A stretch of 64,000 nt of DNA, taken from NCBI GenBank assembly GCA_012728095.1, contig JAAYFU010000031.1, forward strand, positions 1-64,000, written 5' to 3'. The translations under genes and the position numbers were made by a program. This stretch comes from Clostridiaceae bacterium. Lineage in GTDB: Bacteria > Bacillota > Clostridia > DSM-8532. Below, piece by piece: positions 20,059-29,989 of the stretch. The notes under the pieces were generated by a model. It made no database searches, was not told where the DNA came from, and saw only the letters and a program-made list of their open reading frames with translations. The first letter of the stretch is position 1; each line of letters begins with the position of its first letter.

Positions 20059-20631
20059 CTACATTCCTTGTTGAAGTGAACCCATTTTTTTAATGTGAGC
20101 TTTATTAAGCAATTTCGCTTTTTTTGTTTTAATGATTTTCGCGGGTATACCAGCTATTGTTACGTTAGACGGAAATTCATCGAGAACCACCGAGTTTGCC
20201 CCAACCACCACATTATCGCCGATTTTATTCAAAACGCAGCATCCTGAAAAAAGGCATACATTGTCACCTATCATTTTTTCTCTATTATTCACGGCAGAGC
20301 CTATTGTAACATTTTGAAAGATTTTAAGGTTTTCACCTATGCGAACATTCCCTATTACTATCCCCACCGAATGGTATATTTTAAATCCCTTGCCAATGAT
20401 TGCTTCTGGGGATATGTCGCATGAGTGTAATGCAATATTTAAGCTCCAAATCATTGTAGCCAAAGGTTTCATCTTGTGCATATATAACCACGAACTTAGT
20501 CTATAAAGAAAAACTGCTCGGTGTGTATTTCTAGTAATGAATATCCCACATAATACTTTTATAAAGCCTAATAAACCCATGTTTTCAAAGTCTTGAAAAA
20601 TATACATGACATAATTCCCTACAAAATACAT
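20059..20631 (-). CDS. Serine acetyltransferase-like hexapeptide acyltransferase (cysE paralogue)
   Basis: HSCDISPEAIIGKGFKIYHSVGIVIGNVRIGENLKIFQNVTIGSAVNNREKMIGDNVCLFSGCCV; isolated, AT-rich flanks. Confidence 0.8.
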   Translation of the reverse strand: MYFVGNYVMYIFQDFENMGLLGFIKVLCGIFITRNTHRAVFLYRLSSWLYMHKMKPLATMIWSLNIALHSCDISPEAIIGKGFKIYHSVGIVIGNVRIGENLKIFQNVTIGSAVNNREKMIGDNVCLFSGCCVLNKIGDNVVVGANSVVLDEFPSNVTIAGIPAKIIKTKKAKLLNKAHIKKMGSLQQGM

Positions 20632-20793
20632 ATTATTACATTAAGTATTATACATGGGATTGTAATATTATGCAATTATTATTAAAAATATACAGTTACT
20701 ATATAGCGTCTGTCGAACCTCCTAAATGGTCCAACCCATTAACATCATTTTGTTCTGACATGATACGGTTTAATATTACTGGAAAAGATATCT

Positions 20794-21288
20794 TCACAGA
20801 CTTCCGCAGCACTTTTTATATTTTTTCCCGCTTCCGCAGGGGCACGGGTCGTTCCTTCCCACCTTTGTTCTGACCGCGCGATGATCCTCGTTATACTGTT
20901 TTCTTATAGACGCGCGTTCCTCGGCTGTCAACAAATCGTTCCATTCCTCAAGCCCATACAGCCAATGGGCCTTCGCAGCAAGCATGTTATAGTAGAGCTT
21001 ATAGAGGATTATTGCTTTGTCGATTTCGCTTTCTTCTGTCAAAGTTTCCAGATCCAGTTTACTGTCAAGACTTGTATTAATACCATCCAGAAACCCCATA
21101 AAGGTAACGGTGTCCATATCATATTCTTTTGCCAGCTCGTCTATCCTTCCTGTCAGGCTGGTGGTTCCTGTTGAGAGAATTTTTTTATAGGCTTGTTTTT
21201 CTTTTTCCAGGTAATTTTCAATAAATTCCTGGTTTTCTTTTGTATATTGATTTTCCAGTTTCTCCTGCCAAACTTTAAATAAACTCAT
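20794..21288 (-). CDS. SEC-C metal-binding domain protein
   Basis: C-terminal [34 protein letters not shown] before ATG 21288. Confidence 0.85.
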   Translation of the reverse strand: MSLFKVWQEKLENQYTKENQEFIENYLEKEKQAYKKILSTGTTSLTGRIDELAKEYDMDTVTFMGFLDGINTSLDSKLDLETLTEESEIDKAIILYKLYYNMLAAKAHWLYGLEEWNDLLTAEERASIRKQYNEDHRAVRTKVGRNDPCPCGSGKKYKKCCGSL

Positions 21289-21335
21289 TGCATTCTCCTC
21301 CAATAGTATACACTTTTGCCCCTTAAAATGTCTCA

Positions 21336-23045
21336 TTACATTTTTTCCGGCGCATCTATTTTTATCAGTTCAAGTATGTTTTTTATCACAATCCTGGTAC
21401 AATCCACAAGTATAATCCTGGCATTCATCAGTTCCTCGTCCTCGCCCATGACCCGGCAGGCATTATAAAAACTGTGGAAATGCGCCGCAACATCCATAAC
21501 ATAACGCGTTAAGCGGCTTGGCTCCAGGCTTTTGGCCGAAAGAACTATCTCTTCGGGATATTCCGAAAGCTTCCGTATAAGCTCAATCTCTTCTTTTTCT
21601 TTCAATAATGTGAGATTTACAGAATCAACAGGTTTCGGCTCTATTCCTTCTTCCTTAAGTTTTTTAAGAAGGCTGCAAATACGGGCATGGGCATATTGTA
21701 CATAGAATACGGGATTATCATTTGACTGTTTGACAGCCAAATCCAAATCGAAATCCAAATGGCTCCCGGCAGTTTTAAGATTAAAGAAGAAACGGGCGGC
21801 GTCCCTGCCGACTTCTTCAAGCAGATCCTCCAGTGAGATGGCTTTCCCTGTTCTTTTTGACATACGTGCCAGCTCACCGTTACGGTAAAGCCTTACCAAC
21901 TGGAACAGGACAACCTCCAGCCTGTCCTTGCTAATGCCGAAAGGCTCCATTGCCGCCTTCATTCTTGCAACATGCCCATGATGGTCCGCGCCCCATAAAT
22001 CTATGGCCCAGTCAAAACCGCGGGTTATGAATTTATTGTAGTGATAAGCTATATCGGCTGCCATATATGTGGCGACCCCATTGTTCCTTACCAGGACCTC
22101 GTCTTTTTCAAGTCCGAGCTTTTCTCCGTTTAACCAGATTGCCCCGTCTTTTTCCAATGTATAGCCTTTCTCGGTAAGATAATCAATGGCTTTCTTAACC
22201 GCTCCGCTTTCATGCAATGACTTTTCCGAAAACCAGACATCATAGGTAATTCCGTAAGCTTCCAGGGTTTCACGAATTTTCTTTATGTTTTTTGGAAGGG
22301 CATAATCCACCAGTGCTTTTCGTCTCTCCTCCGGTGATTTATTAAGAAGGATATCCCCGTATTCTTCATAATAGGATTTGGCATGCTCTATTATATCTTC
22401 ACCGTGATACCCGTCTTCAGGAAATTCCACCTTATCTTCTCCCAGTACTATTTGAAGATAACGAGCCTCCAGCGATATGCCGAATTTTTCGATCTGGTTG
22501 CCGGCATCATTTATATAGAACTCTTTTGTAACATCATAACCTGCTTTCTTCAGCACGCTGGCCAGGCAATCTCCCAGGGCGCCGCCCCTGGCATTGCCCA
22601 TATGAAGAGGTCCGGTGGGATTGGCGCTTACATATTCCACGTTTACCTTGATTCCTTTTCCTAAATCTACCTCTCCGTACTTATCCCTTTTTTCCTGGAT
22701 AATACGCAACGCGTCATAGAGCCAGTCTTTTTTCAGGTAAAAATTTAAGAATCCCGGTCCTGCGACTTCTGTTCTTTCAATATATGTTCCGGAAAAATCA
22801 AACTCGGAGACTAAAAGTTCAGCTATCTTTCTCGGAGGCATCTTAGCCTGTTTGGAAACCTGCATTGCAATATTTGTAGAGAAGTCTCCAAAGCTTCGTT
22901 CACGCGGAATTTCAATAAATATATCCTCAATTTGGATATTGGGCAGACTTCCTTTCTTTTCACACGCAACGAATGCTTCTTTAACAACCTTAAAGATCTG
23001 CTCCCGTATTTTGTCAAAGATATTGTTCATTGTCCAAAACCCCAT
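21336..23045 (-). CDS. argS: Arginyl-tRNA synthetase
   Basis: [24 protein letters not shown] (HIGH-like HMGN), YAHARICSL; the internal ATG at 23030 is an alternative start. Confidence 0.98.
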   Translation of the reverse strand: MGFWTMNNIFDKIREQIFKVVKEAFVACEKKGSLPNIQIEDIFIEIPRERSFGDFSTNIAMQVSKQAKMPPRKIAELLVSEFDFSGTYIERTEVAGPGFLNFYLKKDWLYDALRIIQEKRDKYGEVDLGKGIKVNVEYVSANPTGPLHMGNARGGALGDCLASVLKKAGYDVTKEFYINDAGNQIEKFGISLEARYLQIVLGEDKVEFPEDGYHGEDIIEHAKSYYEEYGDILLNKSPEERRKALVDYALPKNIKKIRETLEAYGITYDVWFSEKSLHESGAVKKAIDYLTEKGYTLEKDGAIWLNGEKLGLEKDEVLVRNNGVATYMAADIAYHYNKFITRGFDWAIDLWGADHHGHVARMKAAMEPFGISKDRLEVVLFQLVRLYRNGELARMSKRTGKAISLEDLLEEVGRDAARFFFNLKTAGSHLDFDLDLAVKQSNDNPVFYVQYAHARICSLLKKLKEEGIEPKPVDSVNLTLLKEKEEIELIRKLSEYPEEIVLSAKSLEPSRLTRYVMDVAAHFHSFYNACRVMGEDEELMNARIILVDCTRIVIKNILELIKIDAPEKM

Positions 23046-23062
23046 TCCGTTTTCCTGCGTAA

Positions 23063-23491
23063 TTAATTTTTTCGTTCACTGACGCTTACATAAAGCCTGT
23101 TTCTTCCGCCATATGAACGATTATATTCAAGTATATAATCAACCTTGATGTCACCGCCGGATTCACTTAAGTTGACATCTACATTTTTTGCCGTTATACC
23201 CAGCATGACACTTCCGTATTTAGTATTATAGTCTGAAAGATGAGTTTTACCTTTTTCAAAAAACATCGTAGTATCAACATTACCGTGTCTTGTAAGCGTC
23301 ACCGAGTTTTTGCTGACCCTCAGCGTTGTGGTGGTACCGTCAAGACCGGTAATTTCACTCTCTTTATAACTTATAACATAGTCATCGTTTTCCTTATAGA
23401 GAATCCCTTCGGTGACAAAGCACATACTGTCGGATTCTCCGGAAGAATCATCCATTATGCTGTTGACTGTAATTAAAACCTGTTTTTCCAC
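23063..23491 (-). CDS. DUF1934 family protein (YwiB-like)
   Basis: Beta-rich 142 aa; TTLRVSKNSVTLTRHGNVDTTMFFEKGKTHLSDYNTKYGSVMLGI; adjacent to argS as in Bacillus ywiB-argS. Confidence 0.85.
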   Translation of the reverse strand: MEKQVLITVNSIMDDSSGESDSMCFVTEGILYKENDDYVISYKESEITGLDGTTTTLRVSKNSVTLTRHGNVDTTMFFEKGKTHLSDYNTKYGSVMLGITAKNVDVNLSESGGDIKVDYILEYNRSYGGRNRLYVSVSERKN

Positions 23492-23493
23492 GT

Positions 23494-24618
23494 TTACTTC
23501 CTTTCATATGAGCGTGTTTTTTGGCGGTAATTTTCAAGTGCCAATTCAATAAGTCTCGTTATCAGCTCCGTATAAGGAATGCCGCTGGCCTCCCACAGCT
23601 TTGAGTACATACTGATATCGGTAAAGCCCGGCATTGTATTTATCTCATTTAATACCACTCTACCCGATTCTTCAACAAAAAAGTCCACTCGTGAAAGCCC
23701 TGAGCAGCCTAATGCCTTAAAAGCTTTAACGGCATACTCTCTTACCTGCTCCATTATACTCGGCTCAATGTCGGCAGGAATTATTGTAACTGATTTGCCG
23801 TCGATATATTTGGCATTATAGTCATAAAACTCATTGCTGGGAAGGATTTCTCCAACCGTTGACGCTATAGGGTTATCATTGCCTAAAACTGCGCATTCCA
23901 CTTCTCTTCCCTTAATAAATTCTTCAATTAGAATTTTGGCGTCATATTCGGCGGCGTATTGAAGAGCTGACATTAGGTCATCAGGTCTTTTTACCTTACT
24001 TACACCTACTGATGAACCGGCATTGGCAGGCTTTACAAAACACGGCCAACCGAACTTTTCAGTAACTTTGCCCAGAATATCTTCAATTTTTTCATTAATT
24101 TCGGATCTCATTACTACTATATAATCAGCCTGGGGAATACCGGCATTGGCAAAAACCAATTTGGAAAAAGCTTTATCCATACCGGCGGCTGATGCCAATA
24201 TATTGCATCCAACATACGGGACATCTGCAAGCTGAAGCAGGCCCTGCACCGAACCGTCCTCGCCGTTTGGACCGTGGAGAACGGGAAACACAACATCAAC
24301 CGTTTCGCCGCTATTATCCTTGTCATCATAATTAATCAGCGCCCTTAAAGTTGGAACATTTTCGATATAACGGCTTAATAAACCTGCGTTTTTTCTTTCC
24401 CGGAGCTGTCTCCGGGCTATTTCCTCCCACTGTCCTGAACCTATTAAGCTGATATCTCCTTCATATTTAAGCCATTCGCCTTTTTTTGTTATTCCTATAG
24501 TCTGTATTTCAAAACGACTCCTGTCAATATTCTCAAGAACGCATTGGGCAGATATTCTTGAAACTTCATGTTCCGAGGACTGACCTCCGAACAGAACGGT
24601 TATTCTTATTTTACTCAC
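23494..24618 (-). CDS. ddl: D-alanine--D-alanine ligase
   Basis: VLFGGQSSEHEVSRIS, HGPNGEDGSVQGLLQL, NEINTMPGFTDISMYSKLW. Confidence 0.97.
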   Translation of the reverse strand: MSKIRITVLFGGQSSEHEVSRISAQCVLENIDRSRFEIQTIGITKKGEWLKYEGDISLIGSGQWEEIARRQLRERKNAGLLSRYIENVPTLRALINYDDKDNSGETVDVVFPVLHGPNGEDGSVQGLLQLADVPYVGCNILASAAGMDKAFSKLVFANAGIPQADYIVVMRSEINEKIEDILGKVTEKFGWPCFVKPANAGSSVGVSKVKRPDDLMSALQYAAEYDAKILIEEFIKGREVECAVLGNDNPIASTVGEILPSNEFYDYNAKYIDGKSVTIIPADIEPSIMEQVREYAVKAFKALGCSGLSRVDFFVEESGRVVLNEINTMPGFTDISMYSKLWEASGIPYTELITRLIELALENYRQKTRSYERK

Positions 24619-24724
24619 TTTATAACCTCCACGAATGGTTACAAGGGGAGTATTTATGCTCCCCTAAATATGGTTTTGATTAACACCTTACTTCTTCCAA
24701 TAAATTATACTTTACCCTCCTGCA

Positions 24725-25414
24725 TCATTCAAGCGGATCTTCTTCTTCCGGGCTTTCAAGAATTATACTTTCGTCAATGTTCCCTACAGGTGAAAGGCCG
24801 TTGTCTTCAGGCAGCACCAAACCTACTTCTTTATTTACGACAGCATCGTTCCTAGGAAAGTCGCTGTTTAATGTAACATTGTCTTTAAAATTCTTAGTCG
24901 TCTTACCGTTTATCGTGATTTTAACCCTTTCAATTTCCTTCATTTCGGTAAGAGTGTTGACAATTGAATAAATTGTAAGTTCGGCAAGAGTTTTCCCACC
25001 TGGGTGGTTCTCTATAAATTCTTTGGTAAAGTCAACAGTGGCAATCCTATCGGCAATTGTAACCGGACTTCGTAAAGAAGTACCTTCAGGAATAAGAGGA
25101 GTAAGCCCTTCTGCTTTCGGCCCCTTTATCAGCTCTTTAACCAAAACTGAAGCTAGCGTTTCGGCGCCCTTTTTCGCTTCCTTGATGTCAACATAACGTA
25201 TCTCCTTTATCAGTTTGGTTTGCTGCTCATCACCAAAATATAGGATCACCGGCACCTTTTCGTTGAGTACGGCCGCTTCTTCTTCGTCAATGGACAGGCT
25301 GCTTGCAGGTGTCAGATCCTCTTCAATATTTTCTTTACTGGTTTCAGTCGAGCCACAGGAACACATCATAAGTGTCAAAACCATTATAACAGCTATAACT
25401 CTGAATTTTTTCAT
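24725..25414 (-). CDS. GerMN domain lipoprotein
   Basis: Lipobox MKKFRVIAVIMVLTLMMCSCGS; VTIADRIATVDFTKEFIENHPGGKTLAELTIYSIVNTLTEMKEIERVKITINGK matches GerMN. Confidence 0.88.
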   Translation of the reverse strand: MKKFRVIAVIMVLTLMMCSCGSTETSKENIEEDLTPASSLSIDEEEAAVLNEKVPVILYFGDEQQTKLIKEIRYVDIKEAKKGAETLASVLVKELIKGPKAEGLTPLIPEGTSLRSPVTIADRIATVDFTKEFIENHPGGKTLAELTIYSIVNTLTEMKEIERVKITINGKTTKNFKDNVTLNSDFPRNDAVVNKEVGLVLPEDNGLSPVGNIDESIILESPEEEDPLE

Positions 25415-25598
25415 AATGCACACCTCATGTCTGAATCCATTTTTATGTTTATGAACGGAAATAACCTTTTATTCTCTCAATATTCTATTATTGTTTTTTT
25501 ACGTTTCTCTTTACAAAACAAAGCTATTGATGTAATATTATACATAATTTAGCATATTACAACCTTTTTCAACCATTTGTGAAACGGGAGAAATTGCC

Positions 25599-25814
25599 AT
25601 GAATAACAGGTTAAACAGGGAGAAAATCAGAGAACTCATGAATAGCCGTTATATGGGCAACTATAACAGATTCAGCAGGGAACTTGGAGTAGATCCGGCG
25701 CATCTATACAGATTCTTAAATACAGGCATAGGCGGCGGGAAAAAAATAATTTTCAGTTTAATGAATTACTGTGAAAGAAATAATCTGGATTACAAAAAAT
25801 TCATTGATTTATAG
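25599..25814 (+). CDS. Small HTH-like protein
   Basis: 71 aa; NRFSRELGVDPAHLYRFLNTGIGGGKKIIFSLMNYCERNNLDYKKFI reads as an XRE-like fold; SD acgggag upstream. Confidence 0.6.
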   Translation: MNNRLNREKIRELMNSRYMGNYNRFSRELGVDPAHLYRFLNTGIGGGKKIIFSLMNYCERNNLDYKKFIDL

Positions 25815-25924
25815 CCGTTTTTATTGCAATTTGCTCCTGACATGTTGCACTAAACAGAAAAAATAATTTAATAATTTTTTGTTGTTTTTATGCTTATATA
25901 AAGAATTTTAATTGTTTATAATGA

Positions 25925-26069
25925 ACACGTGAAGAGCAAAGGATAAGAAAAACCCATAGCAAATAATGAAGGCAATAACGAAAAAATAAAACGCAGCAAT
26001 TAACGTAGTTAGATATACCCCTTTATTATCCCCTTTTATTCGCTCCTTTTGGAGCGGCGCATTTTTTTA
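25925..26069 (+). ncRNA. Candidate small RNA (low confidence)
   Basis: TATAAT at about 25915 with a weak -35 (TTATAT, N17), no good ORF, ending near hairpin CGCTCC-TTTT-GGAGCG and a T-run at about 26062-26068. Confidence 0.25.
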
Positions 26070-26097
26070 ATTTATATAGATTCCTCCTTTATTACGG

Positions 26098-26123
26098 AAA
26101 AGACGGATTTTCATCCGTCTTTT
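26098..26123. terminator. Hairpin terminator overlapping the 3' end of the trxB-like gene
   Basis: aaaagacggattttcatccgtcttttttcg; T-run on plus strand and A-run upstream, possibly bidirectional. Confidence 0.7.
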
Positions 26124-26998
26124 TTCGTTTCTCTGACATAATCGATTATTTGTCTTGAAGCAATGGCCCCCTGCCCCACGGCGACCGCAATCTGTTTAAA
26201 CACTCCTGTACAGTCTCCTGCGGCAAACAAGCCGGGAATATTGGTCTCCATTTTATCATTTACAATAATGTTTTTTCCCTCCATGGCAATACCCATTTTA
26301 AGCGCAAAACTGGAGGATGAAGCGCTTCCATAGGCTATGAAAAGACCGTCTGTTTTTTCTCTGCTGCCGTCTTCAAAAATTATCTCTTCGATTCTTTCGT
26401 TTCCCTGAAATTCCTTGATTTTTAACGTATTAATCCTGAATTTATCAAGGCTCGTTTTAAGGCTTTCTGAAACCATTAAAGGCATGTTATTTGTATATAA
26501 GGTTATATCCTGGGTAAACGCCGTTAGCTCCTTTGCCTCATGAACAGCGTAATCGGTATATCCCAGGACTCCGACTTTTTTATTGCGGAAGAAAAAACCA
26601 TCGCATGTGGTACAGTAGCTTATGCCGTTTCCTTCAAACCGCTTAAGGTTTTTAATGGGCACCGTAACAACCGGAGCCCCTGTTGCAATCAGTACGGTTG
26701 TTGCCTCATATTCGCCGTTCACTCCGGTTACTTTAAAAATTTCGGTTTTCTCAATATCAACCACTTCATCTTCGATGATTTCGGCTCCAAGCCTGAGAGC
26801 CTGGGCCACTCCTGTTTCCATCAGTTCTTTTCCGCTGACAGGTTCTGCAAATCCATAGTAATTTTCTATTTTATCAGCCTTTAACAGCATGCTGTCAGAT
26901 TTCCCGATAACCAATGTCCTTAAATTAGCTCTGGTGGTATAAATAGCACAAGATATCCCTGCAGGCCCTTTCCCGATAACTATAACATCGTATATCAT
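26111..26998 (-). CDS. Thioredoxin reductase-like FAD-dependent disulfide oxidoreductase
   Basis: VIVIGKGPAGISCAIYTTRANLRTLVI, GISYCTTCDGFFFR (CxxC), GLFAAGDCTG. Confidence 0.9.
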   Translation of the reverse strand: MIYDVIVIGKGPAGISCAIYTTRANLRTLVIGKSDSMLLKADKIENYYGFAEPVSGKELMETGVAQALRLGAEIIEDEVVDIEKTEIFKVTGVNGEYEATTVLIATGAPVVTVPIKNLKRFEGNGISYCTTCDGFFFRNKKVGVLGYTDYAVHEAKELTAFTQDITLYTNNMPLMVSESLKTSLDKFRINTLKIKEFQGNERIEEIIFEDGSREKTDGLFIAYGSASSSSFALKMGIAMEGKNIIVNDKMETNIPGLFAAGDCTGVFKQIAVAVGQGAIASRQIIDYVRETKKDG

Positions 26999-27210
26999 CA
27001 CTTTATCCTCCCTTCTGGTCTTTACCTAATTATTACCCATTATAACAAAAGAATATTAATATTATTTTAAATCTTCCTCCCACGGGCCGCTCATATATTT
27101 CAATCATGTAACCGCTCAGCGGTCTTTCCTCTGAAGAGAATCGGCTTATCTCAATGAGAAACCTTGTGCCCGCATATCAATGTAATCCTGTGCGAAGCGC
27201 AGTAACTATA

Positions 27211-27375
27211 ATGTCATTCTGAACGAGCGAAGCGAAGTGAAGAATCTTTTATTGTTAACACATAAGATCCTTCGCTAACGCTCAGGATGACCGTTTGGTC
27301 AGATTCTTCGCTTACGCTCAGAATGACATGGGAGGTGTTATCCTGAGCGAAGTGTAAGCGGAGCTGAAAGATCTT
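27211..27375. repeat. Dispersed palindromic repeat, copy C
   Basis: gtcattctgaacgagcgaagcgaagtgaagaatctttta...agatccttcgctaacgctcaggatgacc...agattcttcgcttacgctcagaatgacat... Confidence 0.87.
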
Positions 27376-27405
27376 AGTCAATAATTAATTGTCATTTTTG
27401 ATTTT

Positions 27406-28407
27406 TTACGGACGGCAGTTGGGACAGGGAAAATATCCTTCGGCGGCTGTTTCGTACGCGTTGGAAAAATAAGCTATACTGTCCCGGTTGAATCCGGGAT
27501 CCGAAACAACGGTGTTTTGTAGAAATTCACAATCACTTCTGCAATAATATAAGATCCCCTGGTAAGTATAGCCGGTTAAAGGGGCTCTTCTTATGACTCT
27601 TGCTCCCCCGAGGGCATAATGCTTATAGTTCTTGCCGGTAAGGACAGGAAAGCCCTGGGCATAAACTATGATACCCTCGTCGGTAAGAGCTCTTTTCCAG
27701 TCCGCATCATCTATTGACGGAAATTCCAGTTTAACCGAGAAGCTTTTCCCCAATGTCCATTGGTTATAATAATCCATATATGCCATGATTTTTTCTTCAA
27801 CAGAGTTTTTAACTGCCGCTAAGCGTAGATTCTCAAAGGTCTGTTTATCTTTAAAGTAAGAGATTTCTTCTTCAAATTCGCTGTAATCGCCTTCTCTAAG
27901 GGTCTGGTCAGCAATATCAAAAATATAGATTTTATTCTCAAGAGTATAACGAATGATAAATCTGTCGGATAAAACTTCTCCGATATAGTGCTGCATGGGG
28001 AACCATACATGTTTAATCTCGTTTTGCCCGTTTATGTTTTTATATTCATCGAGGGCATATAATGTAAACCCTTCACTTTCAAGAAAAACCAGGACCGGTA
28101 TGCAGGCATCCACCCTCGCCATTAATGACTGATTGCCCTTCGCGTTAAAGGAATGGTATACAGTGTCAAAAAAAACTTCAGCGGCAAGCTGCTTGGCTTC
28201 TGTAAATCTTACGTTACCTGCATATGTAAGCCCCGTTCCTTTGTTTGACAGGATGAATGCGGCATCGACGGCTGCATTGTCGATTATATTGTCATAGTAA
28301 TATCTTAATTTATTATCCTGTATCGCCGTTTCAGTTTCCTGGGCACTTATGAAAATGAAGGGAGAAATGATAATTACAAACATGATTGCGAAACTAGTAA
28401 GCTTCAT
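27406..28407 (-). CDS. Exported protein of the Tad-like locus, unknown function
   Basis: Signal/TM MKLTSFAIMFVIIISPFIFISAQETE; C-terminal FPCPNCRP; SD GGGAGG before ATG 28407; overlaps the preceding gene. Confidence 0.8.
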   Translation of the reverse strand: MKLTSFAIMFVIIISPFIFISAQETETAIQDNKLRYYYDNIIDNAAVDAAFILSNKGTGLTYAGNVRFTEAKQLAAEVFFDTVYHSFNAKGNQSLMARVDACIPVLVFLESEGFTLYALDEYKNINGQNEIKHVWFPMQHYIGEVLSDRFIIRYTLENKIYIFDIADQTLREGDYSEFEEEISYFKDKQTFENLRLAAVKNSVEEKIMAYMDYYNQWTLGKSFSVKLEFPSIDDADWKRALTDEGIIVYAQGFPVLTGKNYKHYALGGARVIRRAPLTGYTYQGILYYCRSDCEFLQNTVVSDPGFNRDSIAYFSNAYETAAEGYFPCPNCRP

Positions 28408-28948
28408 TTCTAACCATTCCTCCCGCGCGAACAAATATGGCAGGGTAATCAGTATTCCTGAACAGTATCATGTCCCGAACCGCTGTTGCCATTGTTTTAC
28501 CCTTGTTTTGTACTTCGACAAAAAAAAGATCTCCCATACTCATATCATAGCGCCGGGATTTATCATGTGCCGGCAGCGTCGGATTATCCGGGTACAGGAC
28601 ACCCAAAATGTCATTTTCACCATATTTTATATGGGTTATCTCATATTCGCCGGTGAAGCTTAAATTGCCGTTAATCTGTTTATATATCGGATTAACCGAC
28701 CTTTTTATATGTGAAAGTCTGATTGTATAAGTGTTTCCCGTTGAGTTGACACGATTTGTGAATTCCATGTACATATCGGGTGTTATATACCCTGTGTCCC
28801 TGCAGGCATCAACGAACCTGTTACATTCTGCCAGAACGACATTGTAGGCGATATCATCCTGCCTGTCCAGGACAGTCATCAACGGAAAAAGAAACATTAA
28901 TACAGCGCATAATAAAAACGCTAACACATTCCAGAAAGCTCTGTCCAT
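28394..28948 (-). CDS. N-terminally TM-anchored small protein of the Tad-like locus, pseudopilin-like
   Basis: MDRAFWNVLAFLLCAVLMFLFPLMTVLDRQDDIAYNVVLAECNRFVDACRDTGYIT; SD GGAGG; in-operon position. Confidence 0.75.
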   Translation of the reverse strand: MDRAFWNVLAFLLCAVLMFLFPLMTVLDRQDDIAYNVVLAECNRFVDACRDTGYITPDMYMEFTNRVNSTGNTYTIRLSHIKRSVNPIYKQINGNLSFTGEYEITHIKYGENDILGVLYPDNPTLPAHDKSRRYDMSMGDLFFVEVQNKGKTMATAVRDMILFRNTDYPAIFVRAGGMVRNEAY

Positions 28949-28961
28949 GCCTCCTCCTTTG

Positions 28962-29384
28962 CTATCGCAAGATATATTTGACTTTTATTATTCGTCCCGA
29001 ATTGTCCTTATCAAACTCAATGTCATAGAATAAAGCATGGTTTACATCCGATATTTCAACATTGGCCGCATCTCTTCCGCAAATACATATTTCTGCATTG
29101 CTCTGGTACGAGGATTCAATTGAATCGGAATACAACCTGAGCACTTCACTGTTTTTCACAAGTCTTTTGGCTTCCAGAAGCTGATGTATTACCTCTGTCC
29201 CTTTTATTGGATATTCTCCTTTTCCTCCGGTTACGGCAACCATCCTGTCATCGTTAATAAGCGCACTGCTTTGGGCAATATAATCCCGGTAATTGTTATA
29301 ATCAGAAAAGTAAAACGTTAAAGCCAATCCAAGCAGAACGACTGCCAGATCCAGGTATAATACTCTTTCAATATTACCGCTCAT
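28962..29384 (-). CDS. N-terminally TM-anchored small protein of the Tad-like locus
   Basis: MSGNIERVLYLDLAVVLLGLALTFYF followed by an extracytoplasmic domain; 2-nt gap to the upstream gene. Confidence 0.75.
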   Translation of the reverse strand: MSGNIERVLYLDLAVVLLGLALTFYFSDYNNYRDYIAQSSALINDDRMVAVTGGKGEYPIKGTEVIHQLLEAKRLVKNSEVLRLYSDSIESSYQSNAEICICGRDAANVEISDVNHALFYDIEFDKDNSGRIIKVKYILR

Positions 29385-29386
29385 AA

Positions 29387-29965
29387 TCAGTCCTTCTGTG
29401 CAAAAATCACGCCACGAATTTTTAAGTTTGTATCGTATATCAAGTGGGATATAAACTTTCCGGAGGGATTGATATACCTGGATGTAAGGTTGGGATTCTC
29501 ACAGTCTCTTCTTTCTGCGTCCATAACAGTTTTGCTGACACTGGTTAGAAGTTCTCCGCTGTTTACCGACAGTATTACGCACCGGTTGTCAATCCGCAGC
29601 GTGCCGTTCGTTTTTGATATGTACTGGTTATAGTCTGAGATGTTCAGGCCTGTTCCGGCGGAAAGGTCCAGGTTTACAGGATTCCCGCCATTGGATCCCA
29701 GGGTTGCCACAAGGATGATAACTTCGCCGCTTCTGCCTGAAAAAGTTCCCAGGGCTGACAATACATCATCACCCTTTACTTCCTTTCCGTCATATATTCT
29801 GAATTCTTCTTCCGCCATGCTTTGGGATATTGACCCTATACGGTCATTGGCCAAACTGCTTACTTCTTTCATTCCGCCGAAAATACTCAGCCCTATGGTA
29901 ACGACTGCAATAAAGAGAAGAATTGAAACTCCCATCCAAAGCGCTTTAGATAAATTACCTTCCAT
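29387..29965 (-). CDS. N-terminally TM-anchored small protein of the Tad-like locus, pseudopilin-like
   Basis: MEGNLSKALWMGVSILLFIAVVTIGLSIFGGM then a soluble domain; good SD (GGGAGG). Confidence 0.75.
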   Translation of the reverse strand: MEGNLSKALWMGVSILLFIAVVTIGLSIFGGMKEVSSLANDRIGSISQSMAEEEFRIYDGKEVKGDDVLSALGTFSGRSGEVIILVATLGSNGGNPVNLDLSAGTGLNISDYNQYISKTNGTLRIDNRCVILSVNSGELLTSVSKTVMDAERRDCENPNLTSRYINPSGKFISHLIYDTNLKIRGVIFAQKD

Positions 29966-29989
29966 AGCCTTGCCTCCCGTAAATTTTAT

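Noticed and set aside
20670-20873. Plus-strand 67-aa ORF in the gap between the acyltransferase and the SEC-C gene
   Set aside because: No SD, partly antisense to the SEC-C coding region, low-complexity AT content.
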